From contig OZ243980.1 of assembly GCA_965214875.1 (NCBI GenBank), forward strand, positions 2,666,001-2,730,000: a DNA stretch of 64,000 bases. The letters run 5' to 3'. Under the pieces are notes generated by a model. That model was not told where the DNA came from and did no database searches. It saw only the letters and a list, made by a program, of their open reading frames with translations. Each line of letters starts with the position of its first letter. The first letter of the stretch is position 1. The translations under genes were made by a program, and so were the position numbers. This DNA comes from CBDAUN01 sp965214875 (GTDB lineage: Bacteria > Pseudomonadota > Gammaproteobacteria > Arenicellales > JAJDZL01). Of this stretch, positions 26,938 to 38,781 are shown piece by piece.

Positions 26938-27316
26938 TATCATCGGGCCATGTCAATCCCGATGGCCATCAATAAACGCGGGTATTTTCTGAATCTCATC
27001 TCCTGCGGCACGTCACGAGGAACTAAAGTTTCAATGCGCCGATTCACAATCAGGGTTTTGTTCACGACGTAAGTTGCTCGGACAGCTTGGCAGTCAAGCT
27101 GGCGGCAGAGTGCATTTTTCAGGTTTTCTTGGTGACTGGCATCCTGATTTGAGTTTTCTGCCTTTGAATATCCGCTATTCAACAAAAAGGATTGGAACCA
27201 GGCATCATTTAAAATGGATAGGCATCACTGCGCGAACAATAGGCTGAAACAGCTAGGCCAAATGCGGCAATTGATCGCAATCTGGCTGGATTTTCGGTTT
27301 TCAGGGACTAAAAATT
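26938..27316. other. Spacer between hsdR remnant and HEPN gene
   Basis: About 380 bp. The only candidate is a minus-strand ORF of 81 residues (26940-27185) that I cannot assign; it ends close to the hsdR stop. No RNA gene or terminator was recognised. Confidence 0.4.
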
Positions 27317-27742
27317 GTGAATATAGACACTACGTTCATCAGGCGCTGCATCACATCCATGGAAGTTGCGTCAAAGGAAATTGATAGTCTTCGCGTTGAT
27401 GATGACGTAATTTATGACATTTATCGCTCCGCTTGTGTGAAACAGTTCGAACTGGTGCTAGAGCAAAGCGGGAATCTGCTGTGCGAGCGACTAGTTGAAT
27501 TCTTTGCGAGCAATCGTAAAGCGGATCACTTAACATTTAGAAATCTGTTTCGCCATGCCGCTAAACATGAATTGATGGATATCGACGAAGTGGAACGCTG
27601 GTTGAATTACCGCGACCACCGAAACGACACAGCGCACAAATATGGAGAAGATTTTGCAGAGAACACTCTAAAGTTGCTGCCGGAATTTATCGACGACGCA
27701 AAAAGGTTCTGTGAAATGATTGAAGCAGCCAATGACAGTTAA
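27317..27742 (+). CDS. HEPN-domain toxin-like protein (HepT / nucleotidyltransferase substrate-binding type)
   Basis: 141-residue all-alpha HEPN protein of the HI0074 family. The RNase-type signature Rx4-6H is visible as RNDTAH in YRDHRNDTAHKYGEDF near residues 95-110. Start is a GTG at 27317; no better ATG gives the full N-terminus. It precedes and slightly overlaps a MNT gene, the standard HEPN/MNT toxin-antitoxin layout in which the nucleotidyltransferase modifies and silences the HEPN RNase. Its place beside restriction genes fits a defence role. Confidence 0.85.
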   Translation: MNIDTTFIRRCITSMEVASKEIDSLRVDDDVIYDIYRSACVKQFELVLEQSGNLLCERLVEFFASNRKADHLTFRNLFRHAAKHELMDIDEVERWLNYRDHRNDTAHKYGEDFAENTLKLLPEFIDDAKRFCEMIEAANDS

Positions 27743-28160
27743 TCGAATCTACATTCGCAAAAAACATCGAAAACTGCTGGAGTCTTTGATTCTTGCACAT
27801 TTGCCGGAGATCGAAGTTTGGGCATACGGCAGCCGTGTGAATGGACGTAGTCACGAAGGCAGCGATCTTGATTTAGTGTTGCGTGGCAAGGGGCTAAACG
27901 AAATTCCAATAGAACAGATCAGTGATTTCGAAGAAGCTGTTCAGGAATCCAACCTGCCGTTTTTAGTGGAAGTGCGCGATTGGGCTCGACTACCAGAACG
28001 ATTCCATAAGGAGATTGCTCTGAATCATGCGTTGTTTTGCAAAAAGGATCCACTAATGGAATCGGAAAATGCTGTTAATTCCGACAAGGCGGGCATCAAA
28101 AAGCAACGCAGCGAACCAGAGACAACCGAAGTAAAGCTGGCAACCTGTCAAAGCCGGTAG
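27732..28160 (+). CDS. MNT-type nucleotidyltransferase antitoxin (MntA-like)
   Basis: About 142 residues from ATG 27732; a TTG at 27720 is possible. The minimal nucleotidyltransferase core is intact: VWAYGSRVNGRSHEGSDLDLVL has the GSxxxG helix and the SDxD metal-binding pair, and a third acidic residue lies in PFLVEVRDW. The start overlaps the HEPN gene by 11 bp. In characterised pairs this enzyme AMPylates the HEPN toxin near its Rx4-6H motif. The last 30 residues are charged and look like a divergent tail. Confidence 0.85.
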   Translation: MTVNRIYIRKKHRKLLESLILAHLPEIEVWAYGSRVNGRSHEGSDLDLVLRGKGLNEIPIEQISDFEEAVQESNLPFLVEVRDWARLPERFHKEIALNHALFCKKDPLMESENAVNSDKAGIKKQRSEPETTEVKLATCQSR

Positions 28161-28200
28161 ATCGTTGAAACTTCCAATGGCCAGAATCGGCGTTTTGTTT

Positions 28201-28770
28201 CTATAGATGCGGCTTTGGTGAAGTTCGCGCATCGCAAGTCGCGGCAATCTGCCGCCATAGCTCGCGGTCTGAATATCCCAGCCGAAATCGACCTCTGAAC
28301 GCCCCGCCCTCAACTTCATACCGCAATTCGCCCGAACCCGGCATCGACAGCGCCCCGGCCAATTCAAGCGCCCAATAGTACGAGCGCGAATCGGATTCTC
28401 CCAGAATCAGATGAATCGCGCTATGCGTTGGCGAGATGCTGAGCCACTGGCCGGAAAACTCGCCATGATCAGCCGCCAGCCTCACTTTCCGTGCGCCGGC
28501 TTCCGCCTCGGCCGGCACCGGTCGATGCGAAAGAACCATCGACAAAGTCAAGCCGCAGCTGTAGGCAATGGTCGGCTTGGCATCCGATGGCAATTGATCG
28601 GACTCGCCTACGCATATCACCGAGTGGCCATAGGTGATCGTGAGGCATTTTTCTGAACGAAGCGGCGATGGACCAAGCTGATCGATAGACAGCTCAGAGG
28701 ACAACGCAACAACGTGCACGGCGGCGATGGACATCAACAAAATCGCTACTTTTGTTCTCAATCCCAACAT
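28201..28770 (-). CDS. Hypothetical exported protein
   Basis: I do not recognise this gene. From ATG 28768-28770 it has 189 residues with a probable signal peptide (MLGLRTKVAILLMSIAAVHVVALS) and then a globular region rich in beta-type segments, with no known motif. It starts 40 bp after the DUF3750 gene ends and is probably in its operon. An ATG at 28893 would overlap that gene by 83 bp and was not used. An envelope function is possible but unproven. Confidence 0.6.
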   Translation of the reverse strand: MLGLRTKVAILLMSIAAVHVVALSSELSIDQLGPSPLRSEKCLTITYGHSVICVGESDQLPSDAKPTIAYSCGLTLSMVLSHRPVPAEAEAGARKVRLAADHGEFSGQWLSISPTHSAIHLILGESDSRSYYWALELAGALSMPGSGELRYEVEGGAFRGRFRLGYSDRELWRQIAATCDARTSPKPHL

Positions 28771-28810
28771 TTGATCGCATGACTGCGGCGACAACCGCTC
28801 ACTGCCGCCA

Positions 28811-29563
28811 TCAACTGCGCAGTCCAATGATCCCCCATCCGGGCAGACGAACGGCCAAGCCCAAAGGGTCAACGCCAAAGTGAGCGCAACCAAAATTGAA
28901 CTCGATGCCCTCTTCGATACCGACTGTCACACCAAGTGCCCCAAGAACCGATATTTGATAGCCGGTACCGCTTGGCGCCCGCGCAAGTATTCTGGTTGCA
29001 CCAAGCCAGTCTTTGCCGATAAACGTCGGCGGCAAATCAACCCGCAAGGCGGGCACCCGTCGCGCAATCCATGCGACAAACGTATTGCTGTTGGGACCAG
29101 GCCAGACCCGGTATTGGCGAGGATACGGATAGTCGAGCACCGCCTGATGAATCTGCTCGATTGCAGTCTGCGCCTGCGCGCCTCTCAGGTCGAACAGCAC
29201 CTCCGGACGTTTGCCGTACCAGTAACGGTCCGGAACATCTTTTTCGATGGAAAGCACTGGACGATTGTAGAACGACCTCCAGCCAATGACCTGATAGACC
29301 GTATACTCGCTGGCGCCGGCAGGCTTGACCGAGATCCAGGAATGCACCGCTACCGCTCCGCGCCATCCCCAGGCGCGTGCTGCGTAGATTTGCACGACCG
29401 CAGGATCATGATCTGCTGGAAGCGGCGCCATTCGCGCCGAACCGGTGGACGCTTCATGCCATCGCTGTCCCATCTGATCCTCAGTCACCAGCAGGACGGC
29501 CGGCCCGGACAGCAAAATGGCAAATGCGCCAATCGTCCACAGAAAAAAACGTTTTAGTCGCAC
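28811..29563 (-). CDS. DUF3750 family protein
   Basis: 250-residue protein resembling the DUF3750 family of proteobacteria. It begins with a hydrophobic helix (FFLWTIGAFAILLSGPAVLLVT), suggesting membrane anchoring with the rest in the periplasm. Family-like blocks include IYAARAWGWRGAVAVHSWISVKP, YQVIGWRS and a C-terminal GIEFNFGCAHFGVDPLGLAVRLPG. Its GTG/ATG start region overlaps the trmJ stop by 10 bp, so it is probably cotranscribed with trmJ. Biochemical function is unknown. Confidence 0.75.
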   Translation of the reverse strand: MRLKRFFLWTIGAFAILLSGPAVLLVTEDQMGQRWHEASTGSARMAPLPADHDPAVVQIYAARAWGWRGAVAVHSWISVKPAGASEYTVYQVIGWRSFYNRPVLSIEKDVPDRYWYGKRPEVLFDLRGAQAQTAIEQIHQAVLDYPYPRQYRVWPGPNSNTFVAWIARRVPALRVDLPPTFIGKDWLGATRILARAPSGTGYQISVLGALGVTVGIEEGIEFNFGCAHFGVDPLGLAVRLPGWGIIGLRS

Positions 29564-30321
29564 GAGCTCTCCCCACCTGGCCGACCGGCCGCAGTGGGAC
29601 GTCGATTCAAGATGGCTGCAAATACGCCGCGCATGATGTTGACCTCTTCATCGGTCATTTCAGATCGCACGAAAATACGCCGAATCTTTCGCAGCAAAGA
29701 CTCCCGCGGACCATCCTCCACAAATCCCGTTTGCCGCACCACTTGCTCAAGATGCTCGAAAAAGCCAGTCATCTCGGCACTGGTTGCATGTCTCGCCGAA
29801 CCTGTTGGCATATCCGCCTTTGCAGGTCGCTCCCCGCCACACATCAGCGCTTTGCGCAATTCGTACAGCATAATCAATACCGCTCCGGCCAAATTGATTG
29901 ATGGAGAGGATTCATCGACCGGTATTCTGACTAGCATGTTGCACCGGTCTACATGCTGATTGGATAGGCCCGTTCGTTCGGGCCCAAATAGCAGCGCCAC
30001 CTCGACACCTTCACGGCTGGCAGAGGCGGCAGCACGCATCGACTCTTCAGGGGATTGCGACGGCCAGCGCACAGTGCGAACCCTGGCACTCGTCCCTATG
30101 ATCATCCTGCAGTCCGAAATCGCTTCATCCAGTGTTTGATGCACCGACGCATTTTGAAGGATGCGCTCGTTGCCGGCACTTCGCGCAAATGCCTGCTCAT
30201 TGAGAAAATCGACCGGGCAAACCAGTTCGAGACGCTCTAAACCCATATTGCCCATGGCGCGCGCTACCGCGCCGATGTTCCCTGGGTGCGTGGTTTCAAT
30301 CAGAACAACGCGTACTGACAC
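29554..30321 (-). CDS. trmJ: tRNA (cytidine/uridine-32-2'-O)-methyltransferase TrmJ
   Basis: SPOUT-class methyltransferase that methylates the ribose at position 32 of several tRNAs. 255 residues; SPOUT features are the N-terminal VVLIETTHPGNIGAVARAMGNMGL, LLFGPERTGLSNQ and the knot region PSINLAGAVLIMLYELRKAL. Start is a GTG at 30319-30321, which gives the expected family N-terminus. In many gammaproteobacteria trmJ faces suhB, and here suhB lies about 1.8 kb away with an aldehyde dehydrogenase gene in between. Confidence 0.93.
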   Translation of the reverse strand: MSVRVVLIETTHPGNIGAVARAMGNMGLERLELVCPVDFLNEQAFARSAGNERILQNASVHQTLDEAISDCRMIIGTSARVRTVRWPSQSPEESMRAAASASREGVEVALLFGPERTGLSNQHVDRCNMLVRIPVDESSPSINLAGAVLIMLYELRKALMCGGERPAKADMPTGSARHATSAEMTGFFEHLEQVVRQTGFVEDGPRESLLRKIRRIFVRSEMTDEEVNIMRGVFAAILNRRPTAAGRPGGESSCD

Positions 30322-30343
30322 GGCGGACGATCAGTTTGGCTGC

Positions 30344-31819
30344 CTATTGCAGTATGAACGGATTCGGGACATCCTCTGCAGTTGAAAGCCAAACGCTCTT
30401 GACTTGCAGGTAGTCCCGAATGGCAGCGATTCCGCTTTCTCTCCCAAGCCCGCTTCGCTTCATGCCGCCGAAAGGCATCATGTAGGAGAATGCCCGGTAA
30501 GTATTCACCCAGATCGTGCCCGCCTTGAGCGCCTTGGTAAACCGCATCGCCCTTCGCATGTCCTGCGTCCACACTCCAGCGGCCAACCCATAGACGACAT
30601 CATTGGCAATTCGAATCGCCTCGTCTTCGTCCTTGAACCTAATCACCGACAGCACCGGTCCGAAAACTTCTTCCTGCGCAATGCGCATGTCATTGGTTAC
30701 ACCGGTAAATATGGTCGGCTCGACAAATTGATCCCCTGCCCCATCGACAACGCACGGACTGCCTCCCAGGATGCATTGAGCACCCTCACTTTTAGCGATA
30801 TCTATATAGGACATCACCTTTGCGAATTGCTGCCGCGTGGTGATCGGCCCGACGTGTGTATTTGGTTCCATCGGATTGCCGACCCTAGCCGATTTTGCTA
30901 GATCAATCAGCCGCCCGACGAATTCGTCATGGATGCCATCTTGAACCAGCAAGCGGGAGCCCGCCACGCAGGTTTGACCAGTTGCTGCGAAAATGCCGGA
31001 AACAACTCCTTTTACCGCCATATCCAAATCGGCATCCTCAAACACAATATTGGGGGACTTGCCGCCGAGTTCCAGCGACACATGCTTGATGTCCTTGGCA
31101 GCATGCTGGTAGATCTTCGCGCCCGAAGCGTCGGAGCCTGTGAACGTAATTTTGGCGACATCGCGGTGATCGACCAGCGCCGCGCCGGCCTCGCCGCCAT
31201 ATCCTGTAACCACATTGAACACGCCATCTGGAAATCCGGCATCCTTGACCAGCTGCGCATACTCCAAAGTGCTCGCAGATGCGAATTCGGACGGCTTGAC
31301 CACTACCGTATTGCCCGCGGCAAGGGCCGGCGCGCACTTCCATGCTACAAACAGCAACGGCGAATTCCACGCAGTGATTGCCGCTACAACACCCAAAGGC
31401 TCGTAGGTCGTGAAAGAGAACGCATCTTTCTTGTCAACCGGCATGATCGACCCCTCAATCTTGTCCGCCAGTCCGCCAAAGTAGTACCACCATTCGGGGT
31501 GGTATTTCATTTGCGCGCTCATTTCCGAAAGCAGCTTGCCATTGTCGCGCACTTCGAGCTCGGCAAGGCGATCGGCATGCTCAGCAACCAGATCCCCCAG
31601 CCGGCGCATCAGCTTGCCTCGGCTGCTTGCGGTCATTTCAGACCATTCAGGATCGTTCAATGCCCGCGACGCGGCAGCGACAGCGAAGTCGACATCCGTC
31701 GCATCCGCTCGGGGAATCATCGCCCAAGCTTCAGAGGTGTAGGGATCTACTGTTTCAAACCACTCCCCGCTGGAAGGGGCGACATACTGTCCGTCTATGA
31801 ATAGCTGGTACGTGTTCAT
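30344..31819 (-). CDS. NAD(P)-dependent aldehyde dehydrogenase
   Basis: Aldehyde dehydrogenase superfamily enzyme of 491 residues. The catalytic cysteine is in FAATGQTCVAGSRLL, the general-base glutamate in LELGGKSPNI and the cofactor loop in TFTGSDASGAKI. Substrate class is not clear; it is related to enzymes acting on amino- or hydroxy-aldehydes. ATG at 31817-31819. It lies just upstream of trmJ (22 bp gap) and may be cotranscribed. A role after transaminases acting on diamines is possible but is inference. Confidence 0.92.
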   Translation of the reverse strand: MNTYQLFIDGQYVAPSSGEWFETVDPYTSEAWAMIPRADATDVDFAVAAASRALNDPEWSEMTASSRGKLMRRLGDLVAEHADRLAELEVRDNGKLLSEMSAQMKYHPEWWYYFGGLADKIEGSIMPVDKKDAFSFTTYEPLGVVAAITAWNSPLLFVAWKCAPALAAGNTVVVKPSEFASASTLEYAQLVKDAGFPDGVFNVVTGYGGEAGAALVDHRDVAKITFTGSDASGAKIYQHAAKDIKHVSLELGGKSPNIVFEDADLDMAVKGVVSGIFAATGQTCVAGSRLLVQDGIHDEFVGRLIDLAKSARVGNPMEPNTHVGPITTRQQFAKVMSYIDIAKSEGAQCILGGSPCVVDGAGDQFVEPTIFTGVTNDMRIAQEEVFGPVLSVIRFKDEDEAIRIANDVVYGLAAGVWTQDMRRAMRFTKALKAGTIWVNTYRAFSYMMPFGGMKRSGLGRESGIAAIRDYLQVKSVWLSTAEDVPNPFILQ

Positions 31820-32100
31820 TGCGCGATACTGATGGTTGGAGTTGACAGTTCCTGCATCTTCAAAAGAGTTGCAGTGTTAGAATACCTGCTTGCGAGCGCG
31901 TCGGATTCTCTTTCATTTGCGATTGCCGGACAAGCATTCGGTCTCCACCGCATTTTTGCGCATCGTCAAAGGCCATGCCAATGCCAAGAGAATCCAATAG
32001 CAAAGTGCCGGCAATTATATTCACCACGTTTCTCGCCTTTACGCAAAATATCATGCTGAGCTTCACCGAATTGATCCGCAAACATTGCAACTGCGAATAG

Positions 32101-32895
32101 ATGCATCCGCTACTTAACATCGCCATTGGCGCCGCGCGCCAAGCCGGCAAGGTGATCACCCAAAATTCCTATCGCGTCGAGCGGGTCCGCTTCGATGAAA
32201 AAGGAAAGCGCGACTACGTCTCGGAGATTGATCAGCAGGCGGAAGCAGAAATTGTCGAGATCATACAAAAGGCATATCCTCAGCATTCGATCATTGCGGA
32301 AGAAGGTACCCGATTCGACGGCAATGAATTTGAGTGGATCATCGACCCGCTGGACGGAACCACCAACTACCTGCACAGTGTCCCGCAGTACGCCGTGTCG
32401 ATCGCGGTGCGCCAAGCTGGCGAACTAGCTCATGCGGTGGTGCTCGATCCAGTGCTTGGCGAACTATTTACGGCCTCGCGCGGTGAAGGGGCGCACTTGA
32501 ACAATCGCCGCATTCGCGCAAGCAAGGTATTCAGGCTGGGGCAGTGCCTGATTGGCACGGGCTTTCCGTTTCGCGAGCTCGACGACATCGAACAATGGGT
32601 CGACGTATTTCGACAACTCGCCAAATCAACATCTGGCATCCGCCGACCCGGAGCGGCCGCAATCGATCTGGCCTATGTCGCGGCGGGGCGCTACGACGGT
32701 TTTTGGGAATCGGGTCTTAGCCAGTGGGATATCGCCGCCGGCGCTTTGCTGATCAAGGAAGCCGGCGGACTGATATCCGACTTTGAAGGCGGTACCGACT
32801 ATCTCGACACCGGGCGGGTAGTCGCATCCAATCCTGCAATTCACGACGACTTGCTGCGAATCGTTCAAGACAGCATGAAAAAAACGCGGAAATAG
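32101..32895 (+). CDS. suhB: Inositol monophosphatase family protein SuhB
   Basis: 264-residue Mg-dependent phosphatase. The metal/phosphate motifs are EEGTRF (about residue 65), DPLDGTTNYLHSVPQYAVSI (about 82-101) and WDIAAGALLIKEAGG (about 210). In gammaproteobacteria SuhB also joins the rRNA antitermination complex. Divergent from the aldehyde dehydrogenase gene over a 281-bp spacer. The start ATG follows directly on an upstream TAG; no strong ribosome site is seen. Confidence 0.94.
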   Translation: MHPLLNIAIGAARQAGKVITQNSYRVERVRFDEKGKRDYVSEIDQQAEAEIVEIIQKAYPQHSIIAEEGTRFDGNEFEWIIDPLDGTTNYLHSVPQYAVSIAVRQAGELAHAVVLDPVLGELFTASRGEGAHLNNRRIRASKVFRLGQCLIGTGFPFRELDDIEQWVDVFRQLAKSTSGIRRPGAAAIDLAYVAAGRYDGFWESGLSQWDIAAGALLIKEAGGLISDFEGGTDYLDTGRVVASNPAIHDDLLRIVQDSMKKTRK

Positions 32896-32907
32896 CCGCA
32901 ACATAAA

Positions 32908-35484
<2,577 letters not shown>

Positions 35485-35656
35485 TTCGCTCAGCGCATTG
35501 GCGGCGCGTGGCTTGCGGCGCCTGATTGCATGGCAGAAGCCAATTTCAGCGGCGTGCCGTAAATCTCGCCTCCCGGCACACCCTTCAGATACAGCCGCAG
35601 GACAAACGCCTCCAAGCAAGCGAAAGCGCCGCTCGCAGATCTGTCCGCATTATCTG

Positions 35657-36832
35657 CTACTGCCGGTTGAAGAAAAATTCCTGACAAAATGAAAGGAATT
35701 TTCCCGCCTGTTCAGAAAGAGTCACACCTTGGCGCCTCGCCGCAACAATGCCGCTCGGCTCATAGTCGGCGATCAGCGGCCGCGACACCAGGGCGCGACC
35801 ATCATAGGTCATTGGAGAAGCGGGCTTTGTGGCCAGCAATGTAAATCCCATTCCATGCCCAACCATTCCGCGAACCATCTCGAAATTGGCAGAGCGAAAG
35901 GCGATGTTCGGTTCAATGCCGGCGCGCCTGAGTATTTCCGAAAAGTAGTCTCTGCTCGGCGAGGCGTCAAGAAGGACCATCGGATAGTTTGCCAAGTCTT
36001 CAGGCTTCAGGGATGATTTGGCGGCTAGCGGATGGCCTTTGGCCAGCAGCACAAACGGGCTGAGCTCTATCATCGGATCAAGATCCAGCCCGTTCGGCAG
36101 ATCAATGTCATAAAGGAGTGCCAGCTCTGTCTCGCCAGCTTGCAAAGATTCAAGCACGCGCCGATGATCACCCTCAACCAGCCTGATCGCAGGCGGCGAC
36201 CCGCCCTCGCCCATGCGACGAATGATCGACGGTAGAAAGTAGGGTGCGAAAGTGTAGAAGCACCCGATTGAAAGTGTGGAGCATTCGCTGCTTGTGCCAT
36301 GCTGGATCCTCGACACCTGATCGATTCTCGAAGCTGCCCCGTACGCCCGATTGGCGTAAATCAATGCCGACCCTTGCCGTGCGACAAAAATATCCGCCAC
36401 CTCCCCAAACAGGACGTGATGGGTGCCTACCAGAGAGGACGACAGCAACCTGCAGTCGAAGCCTACGAGCGGGTCGACCACCCGAGGCGCACCGGACGGC
36501 ATTTCGGTCCATGTCGCGCAATCGAACTTATCATGCACGACATCGTTGAAACGCCCGGCGAATGTATCGGATACATACGACTGGTCGTCTCGAAGCACAT
36601 TGACGCAAAATATGCCGTTGTCGATAATCCTTTGCGCGGCATCGCTTAACTGATGCACGCAGACAAGCAAAGTCGGTTTCGGCGTATCCGCAGATACGGA
36701 TGACATGGCCGACACCGTAACGCCGGACCTTCCTGCGCGGCCGTCGGTCGTGACGACATTGACCGTGCATGCGGCATGACTCATGCCTTCTAGGAATTTT
36801 TCTCGAAGTCCGGAAAGGGGTTGATCCAGCAT
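35657..36832 (-). CDS. Flavin reductase fused to a LysR-type substrate-binding domain
   Basis: Two-domain protein of about 391 residues. Residues about 1-165 are a flavin-reductase-like FMN domain (CTVNVVTTDG, GVTVSAMSSVSADTP, ILFGEV-like VLFGEVADI and a basic loop), typical of the reductase component of two-component monooxygenases. From about residue 185 to the end is a LysR-family periplasmic-binding-fold effector domain (LSIGCFYTFAPYFLPSII, ALLYDIDLPNGL, PFVLLAKGHPLA) without a helix-turn-helix. A small-molecule-gated reductase is a reasonable inference, as for the regulated reductases of aromatic hydroxylases. ATG 36832 is chosen; the upstream extension to 37048 has no homology. It lies convergent with mutS. 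Confidence 0.83.
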   Translation of the reverse strand: MLDQPLSGLREKFLEGMSHAACTVNVVTTDGRAGRSGVTVSAMSSVSADTPKPTLLVCVHQLSDAAQRIIDNGIFCVNVLRDDQSYVSDTFAGRFNDVVHDKFDCATWTEMPSGAPRVVDPLVGFDCRLLSSSLVGTHHVLFGEVADIFVARQGSALIYANRAYGAASRIDQVSRIQHGTSSECSTLSIGCFYTFAPYFLPSIIRRMGEGGSPPAIRLVEGDHRRVLESLQAGETELALLYDIDLPNGLDLDPMIELSPFVLLAKGHPLAAKSSLKPEDLANYPMVLLDASPSRDYFSEILRRAGIEPNIAFRSANFEMVRGMVGHGMGFTLLATKPASPMTYDGRALVSRPLIADYEPSGIVAARRQGVTLSEQAGKFLSFCQEFFFNRQ

Positions 36833-37074
36833 GGCTGCCCACGGTCGATATTCAATTTGCGCAAAGCGTTCGCCGTTAAGTTTGCCACAATTTTGAGCCG
36901 CGATGGAAAAACTTTGATCTTCTTGCCGCTTGAATGGCCCATCAATCGGGCAATGAATCCAGCACTTTGAAAATTTGCGATTCTCGATTCGGCATTGTTG
37001 GTTAAAATAGGGGGCTCTGGCATTCCTCGTGCCAGACTTTAGTAACATCCCATTTGTTTAGATTTTCTGTTGAA

Positions 37075-37398
37075 ATGACTTTCGTAGTAACTGAATCGTG
37101 CATCCGCTGCAAATACACTGATTGCGTGGAAGTATGTCCCGTTGACTGCTTTCACGAAGGGCCCAACATGCTGGTTATCGACCCTGAAGAATGCATCGAC
37201 TGCAGCCTATGCGAGCCTGAGTGTCCTGTAACCGCGATCTTTGCAGACGACGACTTGCCGGAAGATCAGCAAGAATTCATTGAGCTGAATGCTGAATTAA
37301 GCCAGATCTGGCCAGTCATCTCAATCATGAAGCCAGGACCGCCCGATGCGGCCGAATGGGAAGAGGTGAAAGAAAAGCGCCACCTTCTAGAGCGCTGA
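37075..37398 (+). CDS. fdxA: 7Fe ferredoxin FdxA
   Basis: 107-residue FdxA with a 3Fe-4S/4Fe-4S pair: C9, C12 is non-standard in spacing as in other FdxA proteins, with C17, C21, C25 in the first region and C40, C43, C46, C50 in the second, and acidic C-terminus PPDAAEWEEVKEK. ATG 37075 gives the family start MTFVVTESC; a longer frame from 37054 is not needed. The mutS-fdxA neighbourhood is conserved in pseudomonads and relatives, here with the flavin reductase gene in between. Confidence 0.95.
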   Translation: MTFVVTESCIRCKYTDCVEVCPVDCFHEGPNMLVIDPEECIDCSLCEPECPVTAIFADDDLPEDQQEFIELNAELSQIWPVISIMKPGPPDAAEWEEVKEKRHLLER

Positions 37399-37436
37399 AT
37401 TCATCGCAATCAATTTGTTCTTTAGGCAGGATCACG

Positions 37437-38225
37437 ATGTCCGAATTTATTCCGAGGCAAGCCGCTGACACGATCTGGGGCGTTTGGCAAGCCGGCGGCC
37501 AGATCAATCGGCTTTCAGGCAGTGCGCACCCGGAGACTGTCGAAGACGGGCAAGCCGTTCAGCTGCACTACGCCGAACTCGCAGACAGTCCGATTAGCGG
37601 CTGGAAGATAGCAGCTTCCAGCAAAGCCGGGCAAGCATCCATTAATGTGGGAGGGCCAATCGAAGGCCCGTATCTGGATTGCCAAACCCGCGACTCCGGC
37701 GCAACAGTTTCCATGCGTGGCAACCATATGGCGCTCGCCGAAGCGGAATTCGCGTTTGTTGCCGGCGATGACATTCCCATTCGAAGCAAAGCATACGAAT
37801 GGGATGAGATTGCGGATGCTGTCGCGCAACTGCGGCCCAGCCTGGAGCTGCCTGATTGCCGCTTTCCCGATCCGAAGGCTGCCAGCGAAGCCTATCTGCT
37901 CGCCGATTGCGCGTGCTCTCGGCTGTGCGTGCTCGGCGACCCTTTCGATGGCGACTTCAAGGATAGCAAGCTGGACGAACACCGCGTTGAACTGCGAATC
38001 AACGGCGACATCGCCGCACATGGTCCGGGCTCCGACGCGCTTGGCGACCCGAGAATTGCCTTCACCTGGCTTGTCAACCGCCTTATGAAAAGGGGGATCG
38101 CTCTTCTATCCGGACAGTTTGTAACCACAGGACTTTGCGGCAAGCCGATGCCGGTCGCTACCGGCGACCACGTCGTGGCAGATCTTGGGCGATTCGGCAT
38201 CGCCGAAGCGCACTTAGTGGATTGA
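37437..38225 (+). CDS. 2-keto-4-pentenoate hydratase-like protein (FAH fold)
   Basis: 262-residue enzyme of the hydratase/decarboxylase branch of the fumarylacetoacetate hydrolase superfamily, which adds water to 2-hydroxypenta-2,4-dienoates. Features seen are ISGWKIAASSKAGQ, the metal-binding EAEFAFV near residue 103 and a second acidic pair in PSLELPDCRF, and the end GQFVTTGLCGKPMPVATGDHVVADLG. ATG at 37437 follows an AGGCAGG box; a longer frame overlaps fdxA. Similar genes turn up as stand-alone hydratases of unknown substrate. It is 38 bp after fdxA. Confidence 0.85.
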   Translation: MSEFIPRQAADTIWGVWQAGGQINRLSGSAHPETVEDGQAVQLHYAELADSPISGWKIAASSKAGQASINVGGPIEGPYLDCQTRDSGATVSMRGNHMALAEAEFAFVAGDDIPIRSKAYEWDEIADAVAQLRPSLELPDCRFPDPKAASEAYLLADCACSRLCVLGDPFDGDFKDSKLDEHRVELRINGDIAAHGPGSDALGDPRIAFTWLVNRLMKRGIALLSGQFVTTGLCGKPMPVATGDHVVADLGRFGIAEAHLVD

Positions 38226-38247
38226 GCGGTTCGAACAGTCCATCGGC

Positions 38248-38781
38248 TTAGGCCGATTCAGCGATCGCGCAATACTTTACCCCGCCGCCCGACTGAACCG
38301 ATTCAATCAGACGGCAACGATCAACTCGCCAAACGATCGGCTCGATCGACTCGCGCATGCGCCGACTAGCCTTTTGCGCTAGCGTCGCATGGGGCACGAA
38401 CGAACGCAGGCTGTCCACCGGCATTCTTATCGGCATCGCGCTTGCGACCTGCATCACCAAACCGGCCAGTTCGCGCGGAGGCATCGCGCACCCTGCCCAC
38501 ACGACACGGCTGCTGGGGAAAAAGCCTATCGTATCGAGTTCGAACGCGAACGGCTCAAACTTGAGCAGGCGAGTGGATTCGCAAAGCACTTCGACTTGAT
38601 GGGCGGGCATCTGCCCGATAAAGTGCAAAGTGATATGCAGTTTTTCGCTAGCTGTGCATCGACCGTATCGGTGCAAGCCGTATCGGTGTTGCAATTCAAC
38701 CAGCGAGGCTCGGACCCGCTCATCCGGCCAAAGCGCAACGAAGAGCTTCTTCGATGCCGGCTCGCCGCGGCTAGTGCTCAA
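38248..38781 (-). CDS. thpR: RNA 2',3'-cyclic phosphodiesterase ThpR
   Basis: 177-residue 2H phosphoesterase (LigT family) that opens 2',3'-cyclic phosphates on RNA. Both HxTx motifs are visible: HITLHF near residue 49 and PHATLA near residue 130, with the family start KLFVALWPDE. The start appears to be a TTG at 38779-38781, overlapping the pncC stop by 11 bp; no upstream ATG fits. It is transcribed with pncC. Confidence 0.9.
   Translation of the reverse strand: MSTSRGEPASKKLFVALWPDERVRASLVELQHRYGLHRYGRCTASEKLHITLHFIGQMPAHQVEVLCESTRLLKFEPFAFELDTIGFFPSSRVVWAGCAMPPRELAGLVMQVASAMPIRMPVDSLRSFVPHATLAQKASRRMRESIEPIVWRVDRCRLIESVQSGGGVKYCAIAESA

Noticed and set aside
26940..27185. 81-residue minus-strand ORF after the hsdR remnant
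   Set aside because: No recognised family and convergent with hsdR; could be real but evidence is lacking.
35490..35687. Minus-strand ORF of 65 residues after the flavin reductase gene
   Set aside because: Starts inside that gene, no recognised family; probably chance.
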